A stretch of 64,000 nucleotides of DNA. Origin: Leptothoe sp034932105. GTDB lineage: Bacteria > Cyanobacteriota > Cyanobacteriia > Phormidesmidales > Phormidesmidaceae. The number at the start of each line of letters is the position of its first letter. Position 1 is the stretch's first letter. A program made the translations under genes and the position numbers. Below, piece after piece: positions 8,698-17,410 of the stretch. The stretch is from assembly GCF_034932105.1 (NCBI RefSeq), contig NZ_JAYGIG010000006.1:29862-93861 (forward strand), in the 5' to 3' direction. The notes beneath the pieces were generated by a model that made no database searches, was not told where the DNA came from, and worked only from the letters and a program-made list of their open reading frames with translations.

Positions 8698-9564
8698 ATG
8701 ATTTGGCCATTCAAGCCACGTTTCCGTAAACAGATTGCCCGGATCGAAATTTCTGGGGCGATTGCGGGGGGAACCCGGAAGCGAGTGCTGGAAGCCCTTG
8801 AAGAGGTGAAAGAGAAGAAATTTCCGGCCTTGCTCCTCCGGATTGATAGTCCGGGGGGCACGGTGGGTGATTCCCAAGAGATTTACAGTGCCCTGAAGCA
8901 GCTGCAAGAAACCGTCAAAATTGTCGCTAGCTTTGGCAATATTTCTGCTTCCGGCGGGGTATATATCGGCATGGGGGCCCAGCACATTGTGACCAATCCG
9001 GGCACGATTACCGGCAGTATTGGGGTGATTTTGCGGGGGAATAACCTGGAGCGGCTGCTGGAGAAGATTGGGGTGTCGTTTAAGGTGATCAAGTCGGGCC
9101 CCTACAAAGACATTCTGTCCTTTGATCGGGAGTTGACCCAGTCTGAGCAAACGATTTTGCAGGAGCTGATTGACGTTAGCTACGGACAGTTTGTGTCGAC
9201 GGTGGCCGAAGCACGAAATTTGAGTGAAGAGACGGTGCGCGGGTTTGCCGATGGGCGGATTTTTACCGGTTCCCAAGCCCTAGCGCTGGGGGTGGTGGAT
9301 CGTCTGGGGACGGAAGCGGATGCAAAGCGTTGGGCGGCGGAGTTGGTCGATCTGGATCCGGACAAGACTGAGGTTTATACCATTGAAGAACGTAAGCCAT
9401 TTTGGAATAAGCTTTTGTCCGGTAGTCAAGCCAGGCAGGCGCATGCTGCCTGGATGAGTCCTCGTCTGATGGGCTGGGTGGAGTTTGAGCTAGCCTACCA
9501 GGGGATGCCCCTGTGGCTCTATCAATCGCCCGGCACATCGCTACCGGGGCCCTTTGTTGGATAA
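8698..9564 (+). CDS. sppA: Signal peptide peptidase SppA-like serine protease
   Basis: About 288 residues of the S49 protease family, short (SppA 36K) type. The substrate-binding strand IDSPGGTVGDS, the nucleophile motif NISASGGVYIGM with the catalytic serine, and the downstream general base lysine in IKSGPYKDIL are all present. This gives a Ser-Lys dyad. The family digests leftover signal peptides in the membrane, and cyanobacterial SppA forms are also linked to antenna remodelling. The ATG at 8698 (MIWPFKPRF) matches the usual N-terminus; an upstream GTG at 8584 would add 38 unconserved residues. No strong membrane helix precedes the protease domain. Confidence 0.85.
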   Translation: MIWPFKPRFRKQIARIEISGAIAGGTRKRVLEALEEVKEKKFPALLLRIDSPGGTVGDSQEIYSALKQLQETVKIVASFGNISASGGVYIGMGAQHIVTNPGTITGSIGVILRGNNLERLLEKIGVSFKVIKSGPYKDILSFDRELTQSEQTILQELIDVSYGQFVSTVAEARNLSEETVRGFADGRIFTGSQALALGVVDRLGTEADAKRWAAELVDLDPDKTEVYTIEERKPFWNKLLSGSQARQAHAAWMSPRLMGWVEFELAYQGMPLWLYQSPGTSLPGPFVG

Positions 9565-9662
9565 TTACGGTGCAAGGATGGGTTTAATCTAGCCCTAGAA
9601 GAGCTAATCTAGCTAAGGAATTGGCTAGATGCCAGTCGAGCATTGTATGGGGGATAGGTAAC

Positions 9663-10061
9663 ATGTCGCAGGGGGATAGGGGTGACTGGCGATTGCGGGC
9701 GATTCGAGGGGCGACCACCGTACCCGAAAATTCAATCGCGGCCATGACGGATGCGGTGAAAGAGCTGTTGGATGCCTTAGAGGCGAATAATCCGATTACG
9801 CCGGATGACATGGTAAGTGTCACCTTTTCGGTGACGTCGGATTTAAACGCAATTTTCCCAGCTGCGATCGCACGCCAGCGCCCCTGTTGGGACACCGTAC
9901 CCCTACTAGACGTGCAGCATATGCATGTGGCGGGTAGCCTCCCCATGTGTATTCGCTTTTTGATCCATGGTTATATGGCTATCCCCCAGGCTGAGATTTA
10001 CCATCCCTACCTGAGGGGAGCCAGTGGATTGAGGCCTGACTGGGCGAGTGTGACGGCCTAA
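9663..10061 (+). CDS. aroH: Chorismate mutase, AroH type
   Basis: About 132 residues of the monofunctional AroH class, the trimeric alpha/beta barrel known from Bacillus subtilis. The N-terminal WRLRAIRGATTV contains the active-site arginine, and NSIAAMTDAVKELL and DMVSVTFSVTSDLNAIFPA are characteristic. The LPMCIRFLIHGY and HPYLRGA segments complete the active site. It converts chorismate to prephenate for tyrosine and phenylalanine synthesis in the cytoplasm. The ATG at 9663 is preferred because the conserved region starts about eight residues after it. It is convergent with crtR and shares a terminator with it. Confidence 0.9.
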   Translation: MSQGDRGDWRLRAIRGATTVPENSIAAMTDAVKELLDALEANNPITPDDMVSVTFSVTSDLNAIFPAAIARQRPCWDTVPLLDVQHMHVAGSLPMCIRFLIHGYMAIPQAEIYHPYLRGASGLRPDWASVTA

Positions 10062-10072
10062 TAAAGACGGGG

Positions 10073-10118
10073 TCAAAAACGTGGGGGATTTTGCATGCAA
10101 AATCCCCCACGTTTTTGA
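10073..10118. terminator. Perfect 46-bp palindrome, bidirectional terminator
   Basis: A perfect inverted repeat centred on TGCATGCA. It has a GC block (CGTGGGGGATTTTGCATGC) and an A-run on the left mirrored by a T-run on the right. It sits between the convergent aroH and crtR genes and would form an intrinsic terminator on either strand. Confidence 0.9.
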
Positions 10119-10122
10119 TGGA

Positions 10123-11016
10123 TCAATTTTTGTGATGAAAGCGGATACCCAGGAAAATATCATACACAAATCCCCAAAAGTCCTTCCGCTGATTCAGACC
10201 TAGGGATTGGGGAGAGCCCTTCTCGTCCAATAAAGGCTTCATGAGCTCGTAGGCTGGCTTGTACTTATACCAGGGAATGGAGGGCCACAAATGATGAACC
10301 AGGTGATAGTTCTGCCCCATGATCAGCAGGTTCAATAGGCGACCTGGATAGACCCGCGCGTTTTTCCAACGATTCTTTTCTTGGAAGGGACGGTGAGGCA
10401 GGTAGTCGAAAAACAACCCCAGGGCTACACCCACCACCAAGGCTGGCGCAAACCAGTAGTTGGCAAAATAGGGCAAAAAATCAAACCGCCAAGCCGAGTA
10501 AATCAACCCGGCAAAGGTCAAACGGCTTAAAAACCATTCCCAGAGCTCATACTTTTTCCACAGCCGCCGCTGGAAGAAGTAAATTTCATGGTAGAAAAAC
10601 CGCGGCGCGATTAGCCATAGAGGACCACAGGTGGACACAAAGTGATCGGGGTCATTCTCTGGATCGTTGACATTGGCGTGGTGTTGTAAATGCACCCGGG
10701 TGAACACGGGGAAGGTGAACCCCAGCATGAGGGCGCTGCCATGACCCAACACCGCATTGACAATTCGGTTGCTGTGGGCTGAATTGTGGGATGCATCATG
10801 GATGACCGTACCTACTAGGTGTAGGGCCACCGTATTTAAAACAAAACAAACCCAATGGGGAAAGCTCCAGGAAAAATACCCAAACGTTGCCACAATCACC
10901 AATGCAACTGCACCAACGAATATGAGTAGATCCGGGCTGACGCCACCATCTGCGTCTAAAAGATCCTTGGGTACTCTTCTGCGCACCGCCGAAGGACGTG
11001 TTGCCACCGAAACCAC
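10123..11016 (-). CDS. crtR: Beta-carotene hydroxylase CrtR
   Basis: A 297-residue di-iron membrane hydroxylase. The three histidine boxes are HDASHNSAH, HLQHHAN followed by DPENDPDHF, and HLVHHLWPSIPWYKY. All are in the order and context seen in cyanobacterial CrtR, which adds 3-hydroxyl groups to beta-ionone rings to make zeaxanthin in thylakoid or plasma membranes. Hydrophobic helices flank the boxes. The start is a GTG at 11016 because AAGGAG lies 7 nt upstream. It ends next to a shared bidirectional terminator with aroH and is divergent from pyk. Confidence 0.95.
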   Translation of the reverse strand: MVSVATRPSAVRRRVPKDLLDADGGVSPDLLIFVGAVALVIVATFGYFSWSFPHWVCFVLNTVALHLVGTVIHDASHNSAHSNRIVNAVLGHGSALMLGFTFPVFTRVHLQHHANVNDPENDPDHFVSTCGPLWLIAPRFFYHEIYFFQRRLWKKYELWEWFLSRLTFAGLIYSAWRFDFLPYFANYWFAPALVVGVALGLFFDYLPHRPFQEKNRWKNARVYPGRLLNLLIMGQNYHLVHHLWPSIPWYKYKPAYELMKPLLDEKGSPQSLGLNQRKDFWGFVYDIFLGIRFHHKN

Positions 11017-11023
11017 AGTTATA

Positions 11024-11029
11024 CTCCTT
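11024..11029 (-). promoter_or_regulatory. Shine-Dalgarno site fixing the GTG start of crtR
   Basis: On the minus strand AAGGAG lies 7 nt before the GTG at 11016. No in-frame ATG is better placed. Confidence 0.7.
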
Positions 11030-11391
11030 CACACCTATGTTTCGAAGTATACGCTACCTAGCGGGCATAATAAAGTTTTGTGACGTTATCTCATATACCC
11101 CTAACCTTGTTTGAGCTATATTGCTGGCTACATTGCCGCCACATGGTCAAAAAATATGTCCTAGCCTGAGGTGCCGTGAATTTGTCTAGGGCTGTCTGTA
11201 AAATTTGGCATTGGTTTGGCATCTAAGTTGATTTTTGGGTGCATTCCGGCCAGAAGTGTGGGCTTTATGCTTAAGGCAGGACATTGCAACTCTAAGGTGA
11301 AGCCGAGGGGATAGGTGGAGCGGAAACGAGTCCAGACATGATAGTATCCGGTGGTTTATTAACCCACTGTCACTAGCCTACGGACAGCACT
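11030..11391. other. Divergent promoter region, crtR and pyk
   Basis: This gap between two divergently transcribed genes should contain both promoters. I see no coding frame, no RNA gene and no clear hairpin in it. Confidence 0.5.
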
Positions 11392-13176
11392 ATGTCACTG
11401 CGCCATGCCCTGCGTCGGACCAAAATTGTATCGACCATTGGTCCTGCAACTCAGGATCCTGAAACGTTGCGATCGCTCATTGAAGCCGGTTCCACTACCC
11501 TGCGCCTCAACTTTTCCCACGGAACCCACGACGATCATCAACGTAGTATTCGGTTGATTCGCCAGATTTCCTTTGAACTCAATCAGCCCGTCGGCATTTT
11601 GCAGGATCTGCAAGGACCCAAAATTCGTTTAGGTAAATTCGAAGAAGGCTCTATCCATTTAAAACCTGGTGACAGCTTTATCCTCACCAGTCGTCAGTTG
11701 CCCGGTACCCAAACCATTAGCTCCGTTACCTATGAGCCCTTGGTGGACGAGGTCCCCACCGGTGCCATCATCTTGCTGGACGATGGCAAGGTGGAAATGC
11801 GAGTGGTCAATAAGGATATGGAGCAAAAAGAACTCCACTGCGAGGTGGTGGTGGGCGGCAAGCTATCCAACAGCAAAGGCGTTAACTTTCCTGGCGTCTA
11901 CCTATCCATTAGGGCTCTGACGGAAAAAGACAAGGTGGACCTCGCCTTTGGCCTTGATCAGGGGGTGGATTGGGTGGCCCTCAGCTTTGTGCGCAATCCC
12001 CAAGACGTCTTAGAAATCAAGCAGATTATTGCCAATGCCGGCAAACAAGTGCCCGTCATCGTCAAAATTGAAAAGCATGAAGCCATTGAACAGATGGAGG
12101 CCATTTTGTCCCTGTCGGACGGCGTCATGGTGGCGCGGGGGGACCTGGGGGTAGAGCTACCGGCTGAAGATGTGCCCATTCTCCAAAAGCGCCTAATTGC
12201 CACCGCCAATCGCCTCGGCATCCCCGTGATTACAGCCACTCAAATGCTCGACAGCATGGTGAGCAATCCTCGGCCCACCCGAGCGGAGGTCTCCGATGTG
12301 GCCAACGCCATTATCGATGGCACGGATGCCGTCATGCTGTCGAATGAAACAGCGGTGGGGGAGTATCCGGTAGAAGCTGTAGCCACCATGGCCAAGATCG
12401 CCATGCGCACCGAAAAAGAGGAACTGACTAAAAAAACAGATACGGGCACTAGTCGCACCATTCCCAATGCCATTAGCCGGGCCGTCGGGCAAATTGCATC
12501 GCAGCTCGATGCAGCGGCGATTATGTCCTTGACCAAAACCGGTGCCACGGCCCGTAACGTTTCCAAGTTTCGTCCTTCCACCCCGATCCTAGCCGTCACC
12601 CCCCATGTAGAGGTGGCCCGGCGGCTGCAGCTGGTTTGGGGGGTGAAACCTTTACTGGTGGGCGATTTACCCTCTAGCAATCAAACCTTTTTGTCAGCGA
12701 TTAACGTCGCCCAAGAAAAAGAACTCCTAGATGATGGGGATTTAGTCGTCATGACTGCGGGCACCCTGCAAGGGGTTTCCGGTTCCACGGACCTGATTAA
12801 GGTGGAGCTGGTTACCGCTGTCCTGGGCCATGGCAAAGGCATTGGTGAAGGTGTGGTCAGCGGTCGCGCCCGGGTCGTGAGCAAGGCCTTAGATATCAGC
12901 AATTTTAACCCCGGTGAAATTTTAGTGGTGCCCAGTACCAGTGCTGACTATGTGGACATCATGCGCCATGCCGGCGGCATCGTTACAGAGGATGCCAGCC
13001 ATGGGGGCCATGCCGCTGTGCTGGGGTTACGTCTGGGGATTCCAGTATTGGTTGGCGTGGGCGATGCCACCCGGATTATTCGCGATGGCACCATCATTAC
13101 CTTAGATGCCAAGCGGGGGATGATTAGCTCTGGGGCCAGCAACGGCGGCCATCGCGAAGCCACAATGTCCTATTAG
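11392..13176 (+). CDS. pyk: Pyruvate kinase
   Basis: A 594-residue pyruvate kinase that makes pyruvate and ATP from phosphoenolpyruvate and ADP. The N-terminal RRTKIVSTIGPAT, the barrel motifs LRLNFSHGTHDDH, LQDLQGPKIRLG and IVKIEKHEAIE, and the signature MVARGDLGVELPAE are intact. TATQMLDSM and RPTRAEVSDVANAIIDGTDA follow. Beyond the usual 470-480 residues there is an extra domain (about 485-580) related to the phosphohistidine domain of PEP synthase. It has DASHGGHAAVLGLRLGIPVL in place of the standard GGxTSHAA site, as in many bacillar and cyanobacterial enzymes. It is transcribed alone. Confidence 0.95.
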   Translation: MSLRHALRRTKIVSTIGPATQDPETLRSLIEAGSTTLRLNFSHGTHDDHQRSIRLIRQISFELNQPVGILQDLQGPKIRLGKFEEGSIHLKPGDSFILTSRQLPGTQTISSVTYEPLVDEVPTGAIILLDDGKVEMRVVNKDMEQKELHCEVVVGGKLSNSKGVNFPGVYLSIRALTEKDKVDLAFGLDQGVDWVALSFVRNPQDVLEIKQIIANAGKQVPVIVKIEKHEAIEQMEAILSLSDGVMVARGDLGVELPAEDVPILQKRLIATANRLGIPVITATQMLDSMVSNPRPTRAEVSDVANAIIDGTDAVMLSNETAVGEYPVEAVATMAKIAMRTEKEELTKKTDTGTSRTIPNAISRAVGQIASQLDAAAIMSLTKTGATARNVSKFRPSTPILAVTPHVEVARRLQLVWGVKPLLVGDLPSSNQTFLSAINVAQEKELLDDGDLVVMTAGTLQGVSGSTDLIKVELVTAVLGHGKGIGEGVVSGRARVVSKALDISNFNPGEILVVPSTSADYVDIMRHAGGIVTEDASHGGHAAVLGLRLGIPVLVGVGDATRIIRDGTIITLDAKRGMISSGASNGGHREATMSY

Positions 13177-13198
13177 TAGTTCCTACCCCCAGCTGACC

Positions 13199-13801
13199 CT
13201 ATCCCCAGCTGACATAGGGCAGGTTGGCTGCAGTTGCTCTAATTTGTTCGGCCCCCTGGAGTAGTTGACCACAGGCATCCCAGGTGCCGTTGATGAACAT
13301 TTGGTGGTTGCCTGCTTTGATGGTGACCTCTGAGTTCAGTCCGCCGCCAGATATTGTGAGGCCTTCTAAGTCGAGGGTGAGGGCGGTGTCAGGGGATGCG
13401 GCAATTAATCTCTGAAGTTGGTTAATGGTCTCTGGTGTGGCTACGGCACAGGGCATGCCGATGGCCACACAGTTGCCGAGGAAAATTTCGGCAAAACTTT
13501 GGCCCACAATAGCACTGATGCCCCAACGCATAATGGCTTGGGGGGCATGCTCCCGAGAGGAGCCACAGCCAAAATTGCTATTGACGACTAAAATCTTGGC
13601 CCCTTGATATTGGGTCTGGTCAAAGGGATGGGTGCCGTTGCTCTGGACTCGATCGTCTGCAAACACGTTTTCTCCTAGGCCGTCGAAGGTCACACAGCGC
13701 AAAAAACGAGCCGGGATGATCCGGTCCGTATCGATGTCATTGCCCACTAAAGGAATGCCGCGACCGTTGACCGATGTGATTTTAGACGTTGCTGGAGCCA
13801 T
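13199..13801 (-). CDS. leuD: 3-isopropylmalate dehydratase small subunit
   Basis: A 200-residue LeuD. The swivel-domain motif GNDIDTDRIIPARFL near residue 20 and NFGCGSSREHAPQAIMRWG (about residues 75-95) are diagnostic. With LeuC it forms the isomerase that converts 2-isopropylmalate to 3-isopropylmalate in leucine synthesis. The large-subunit gene leuC is 3.6 kb away on the same strand (17411-18814), separated by a GH13 enzyme gene and a regulator gene, so the two subunits are not co-transcribed in the usual tight pair. It is convergent with pyk. Confidence 0.95.
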   Translation of the reverse strand: MAPATSKITSVNGRGIPLVGNDIDTDRIIPARFLRCVTFDGLGENVFADDRVQSNGTHPFDQTQYQGAKILVVNSNFGCGSSREHAPQAIMRWGISAIVGQSFAEIFLGNCVAIGMPCAVATPETINQLQRLIAASPDTALTLDLEGLTISGGGLNSEVTIKAGNHQMFINGTWDACGQLLQGAEQIRATAANLPYVSWG

Positions 13802-13894
13802 AGTGTGTGTTAAAACGCTACCGTATATGAGGTTACCGGTTTCCTATAGTAACGTGATACCAGGTTTTCCCTGCAATAGACTTCTTCATGTTAT

Positions 13895-13923
13895 TTCCCC
13901 CATGGTTCAGACCCATGGGGGAA
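13895..13923. terminator. Hairpin between the GH13 gene and leuD
   Basis: TTCCCCCATGG and CCATGGGGGAA form an 11-bp stem with a short loop. No long T-run follows on either strand, so termination strength is uncertain. Confidence 0.4.
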
Positions 13924-13960
13924 GTAATGGGGGCGAATTCTGGGTTGCCTGGGGCTGTTT

Positions 13961-15772
13961 TTAAACCTGGTAAAGGAATTCCAGGTCTGTCTGGTTAGGC
14001 GTATTAGACAGGTCATAGTAGGGCCGATTAGTTAGCCACACTGACTGGTATGGCTGCAGATTGTAAGCCGCATGGAGATCGTCAAACTGTTCGCCGCTAA
14101 TTAGATCCATCCAACTGTCGGTATTCACCAGGTTTAGTTGGCTTAGCCTGAGGGTATGGGGCTGGTTACTGAGGTTGTGAATGGAAAAAATGCTTTGATC
14201 CCGGGCAATGCTCTGACGCCAGAAGGCAAAAATAGCCGGATTGTCTAGGTGTAGAGTATATTGTGTTGCGTTAGGATGAAACGCTTTTTGCTGACGACGA
14301 ATCTTGATCAGCCGTGACAACTCTGCCAATACGATGGATTGGTTAGAGTTAGGATCCGTGAGGAGAGCGTCTAATCGGTTTTTATCCCAGGAGTGCCGGT
14401 TGATGGAGCGATTGTGGCCAGTGAGCTGCATCTTTTCCACATCATTGGGGGTGGCCAGCAAACTGTGGATATAGAACGCTGGAATGCCTTCTAAAGACAT
14501 CATCACGGTTTGGGAGCAAATGAACCGCTCAATCTGCCATTGGTCAGGTCCCTGGGCTGTTCCCTGGAGGGCGTCAAATAGGGAGATATTGATCTCATAG
14601 GGAGACTCGCTACCATCAGCTTTGCGGCGCATATTGATTTGGGCACCAAAGCTGCGCATGGTATCAATCAGGGTTTCAAACTCTTCTGCTGCCAACAGTC
14701 CCTCGGTGGGACGCATGCCAATACCATCGTGGGAGGCGGTAAAATTAAAGTAGGCGCAACCAATGGGGGCTGGTGGCATGCTCATCATCCATGTTTTGAG
14801 ATGATCGGCTCGACCTTGCATCAACGCATTCAGCAGCAGCGGTGGCAGGCTGAAGTTGTAGATCATGTGGGCTTCGTTGCGATCGCCAAAGTAGCTCAAA
14901 TTTTCCCGATTCGGTACATTGGTTTCGGTGATTAGGGCAATACCTGGATCCACCATTTGTAGAATCGCGCGGAAGGTTTGAATTATGGCGTGGGTCTCCG
15001 GCAAATGAATGCAGCAGGTCCCTAAGGATTTCCACAAAAAGCCCACGGCATCTAACCGAATATAGCGAGCACCGTGGCCTGCATAGGCCATCATGATGTT
15101 GACAAACTCTAGAAAGACGTCAGGGTTGCCATAGTTTAAGTCGACTTGGTCGGCACTAAATGTGGTCCAGACATGTTGCAAACCTTGAGCTGTCTCCACC
15201 GGAGTGAGGAGGGGGCTGCTGCGGGGGCGCACCACATCCGCTGTTGGTGTATCATCTGGCAGGCTAATGAAATAATCACGGCCTGGTAGTTGGTCTTGCT
15301 TAAACTGCTGAAACCAATCGCTTTGGCTAGAAACGTGGTTAGCCACCAGATCGAACATCAGGTTGAAGCTGCTGCCAATGGCCTCCACATCAGCCCAGTT
15401 GCCCAGGGTTTGATTGACTGCCAAAAAGTCAATCACAGAAAATCCATCGTCAGAACTGTAGGGGAAAAATGGCAGGATGTGGACTCCTGTAACGGTGTCC
15501 TTTAGGTGGGTGTTGAGAAACTGGTGCAGGGTTTGTAACGGCGATGTATCGTCACTGCGGATGCTATCACCGTAGGTAATGAGCAAAACATTATTCTGAT
15601 TCCACTTACCCAAATCCTCTTTGGAGTAGGCTTTGAGATGCTCTTTGGTCAGATCGTAAAGCTTAGGCAGAAGAGTATTAATCTGCTCTTCAGAATATAC
15701 ACGGCTCAGTAGATGGCGGATTTTAGAGGTAAATTGCTCAAACGATATGGCAGCTTTAGACGTTGTCAACAT
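13961..15772 (-). CDS. GH13 subfamily 18 enzyme, sucrose/glucosylglycerate phosphorylase-like
   Basis: About 603 residues. It has the alpha-amylase fold with the domain order of sucrose phosphorylase and related glycoside phosphorylases. Features are an N-terminal segment leading to NVLLITYGDSI, then HILPFFPYSSDDGFSVIDF and FDLVANHVSS. The nucleophile aspartate lies in YIRLDAVGFLWK, the acid/base glutamate in ALITETNVPN, and the third carboxylate in FTASHDGIG. The substrate could be sucrose, glucosylglycerate or glucosylglycerol, which in cyanobacteria are osmolytes or reserve sugars. Sequence alone does not decide this. The ATG at 15772 (MLTTSKAAISFEQF) is preferred over an upstream start at 15877. 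Confidence 0.85.
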   Translation of the reverse strand: MLTTSKAAISFEQFTSKIRHLLSRVYSEEQINTLLPKLYDLTKEHLKAYSKEDLGKWNQNNVLLITYGDSIRSDDTSPLQTLHQFLNTHLKDTVTGVHILPFFPYSSDDGFSVIDFLAVNQTLGNWADVEAIGSSFNLMFDLVANHVSSQSDWFQQFKQDQLPGRDYFISLPDDTPTADVVRPRSSPLLTPVETAQGLQHVWTTFSADQVDLNYGNPDVFLEFVNIMMAYAGHGARYIRLDAVGFLWKSLGTCCIHLPETHAIIQTFRAILQMVDPGIALITETNVPNRENLSYFGDRNEAHMIYNFSLPPLLLNALMQGRADHLKTWMMSMPPAPIGCAYFNFTASHDGIGMRPTEGLLAAEEFETLIDTMRSFGAQINMRRKADGSESPYEINISLFDALQGTAQGPDQWQIERFICSQTVMMSLEGIPAFYIHSLLATPNDVEKMQLTGHNRSINRHSWDKNRLDALLTDPNSNQSIVLAELSRLIKIRRQQKAFHPNATQYTLHLDNPAIFAFWRQSIARDQSIFSIHNLSNQPHTLRLSQLNLVNTDSWMDLISGEQFDDLHAAYNLQPYQSVWLTNRPYYDLSNTPNQTDLEFLYQV

Positions 15773-16314
15773 GAATAGGGAAGTCTGGTGTGAATATTTT
15801 CGTGGGCAAGCACTGAGGTGCGATAGAGTAAATGCAAGCAAATAAACTTGAGGCCCAAGGTTAAATCCTTGTTCCACAAAGTTTCCAAATATTCCTGAGG
15901 GTTTGAATGTCTAGGGAGTTGAATAATTAGATCAATTATTAAAGTCTATTTGGGTCAGCTTAACCCAGGTGACTGGATAATTCACCATCAGATATGGACT
16001 GTCTGATTTGAATATCAGCAAGACTAATAATTGAGCAATTTTGATTGTGATTTATGAGTAATTAGGTTATCACCGGTTTTTTAGAAAAGTCTGGAGATAA
16101 GTCTAAATATCGAGTATGCTTCACAACTCTCAATAAACTCTAAAGTCTATGTGAATTGAACTCTCTCTGGACCATCAGAAAAAACTATAAAAGAGGTCCT
16201 TGGTTATGCGCCAAGAACCTCTTTTATAGTTTTAGTTGCCAAGGGGCTAATGGCGTTGACCCTTAGTTGATGGGCACAGGCTGCCTGAGCAAAAGCTGGG
16301 TACAGTGGCCAGCT
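15773..16314. other. Intergenic region upstream of the GH13 gene
   Basis: AT-rich and non-coding. It contains one strong terminator hairpin (16181-16233) and presumably the GH13 gene promoter. I see nothing else. Confidence 0.45.
16181..16233. terminator. Terminator hairpin with 23-nt arms
   Basis: AAAACTATAAAAGAGGTCCT and the following TGG pair with the mirrored CCAAGAACCTCTTTTATAGT plus TTT across a 7-nt loop, with one mismatch. On the minus strand it lies 82 bp after the Crp/Fnr gene stop. Confidence 0.85.
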
Positions 16315-16962
16315 TTAGTTGAGCATATTCAGGGGCAAAATCAGGTAGCGCTGGTGGATGGTGAGCCACCCTTCTTTACGAAAATCTCTTAGCAGGCGGG
16401 TGACGGTGACCCGAGTTGTGCCAATGGTTGTGGCTAGCTGGTGATGGGTTAAACGGATGGTTAGTTTAACTCCTTGGGGTTCTACCCGACCAAACTCCTG
16501 GGCCAACGTAATTAAAAGCTGCCGTAGTCGATCGGCCACTAGCCGCTTTCCAGAGAGAGCTAGCCAAGCTTCCGATTGCTGGAGACGTCTAGATAGATGG
16601 GAGAACAGTCCTGCCATTAACGGGGGCGAATTTTCCAGCTCTGCCATGGATAGGGGCAAAGCATCTACGGGGGTAAGCGCCGTTGCCCAATAGGGACTAA
16701 CCCCCGTCAGGCTGAGGCCAAAGGGCATGGAGGGTCCTGCCAGTCCCAGGAGTGTTTCGCTGCCGTCTGGATGAATCGTGTGCAGCTGCACAATGCCTCG
16801 GCAGATAACGTAAATTTCATTCCGCCTCAGGGGAATGCTTTGGCCTGCTGCAAATTGCGTTAGATTGCGCTCGTGGTAAAGCTGCTCCAGCAGCGCAATA
16901 TAGTGGTCCGATGTGCTGTGGGCTTGGGTGGAATGGCTTTGGGTGAGCTGGGATACTGACAT
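16315..16962 (-). CDS. Crp/Fnr-family transcriptional regulator
   Basis: A 215-residue regulator with an N-terminal cyclic-nucleotide-binding-like beta-roll (about residues 30-115: FAAGQSIPLRRNEIYVICRG, then GSETLLGLAGPSMPFG). The C-terminal winged helix-turn-helix covers about 150-210 (LTHHQLATTIGTTRVTVTRLLRDFRKEGWL). The arginine in TRVTVTRLL is in the DNA-reading position used by Crp and NtcA. The roll lacks the obvious cAMP phosphate-binding RxS motif, so it is more likely a NtcA-like or ligand-independent member. It is not NtcA itself. The target genes are unknown; neighbours are the GH13 enzyme and leuC. Confidence 0.85.
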   Translation of the reverse strand: MSVSQLTQSHSTQAHSTSDHYIALLEQLYHERNLTQFAAGQSIPLRRNEIYVICRGIVQLHTIHPDGSETLLGLAGPSMPFGLSLTGVSPYWATALTPVDALPLSMAELENSPPLMAGLFSHLSRRLQQSEAWLALSGKRLVADRLRQLLITLAQEFGRVEPQGVKLTIRLTHHQLATTIGTTRVTVTRLLRDFRKEGWLTIHQRYLILPLNMLN

Positions 16963-17410
16963 AAAAAAACTGAGCCCCTAGGAATGCGGTCTGGGCAATC
17001 GATGGCAGAGATGTAGTTTAGCCAACGGCAATGCTTGGATAACTCTGCTAAAAATAAAGAAATTTCGCGCTGCTATGGGAAAAATGATTTGTCCTGGCAG
17101 CGCAGTGAAGTTCGCTGGGCCGATATTAACCACATGATTAAAGCAAAGCTTTAACGTCTGGTAATCAAAAGGTTAAGAAAAGCGAAACCTTTTGGCTGTA
17201 ATTGTTTATCTCTCCCTAAGTAAAATTTTGACCCATGGGGTGAATAGGTCTCATGGGTCAAAATCTGGGATGAGGATGAGGCTAATCTGCTCCCAGGGCT
17301 TGGCTTTCTGGCCTAGTTTTCTGGTTGAGAGGTTAGCAGGATGGCGCTGAAATGCATTTCTGCTGATCTATATTGGCTGACTGTACTTATGTGGCTGAAT
17401 GTGGCTGAGG
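16963..17410. other. Intergenic region, regulator promoter and leuC terminator
   Basis: It contains the regulator's upstream region and the leuC terminator (17225-17264). No reading frame of interest and no RNA gene are seen. Confidence 0.45.
17225..17264. terminator. Terminator hairpin after leuC
   Basis: ATTTTGACCCATG and CATGGGTCAAAAT form a perfect 13-bp stem. On the minus strand the stem is followed by TTTAC, suiting termination of leuC transcripts. Confidence 0.75.

Noticed and set aside
16315..16962. Naming the Crp/Fnr regulator NtcA
   Set aside because: It is only family-level similar; the sensor part differs and no NtcA-specific pattern was seen.
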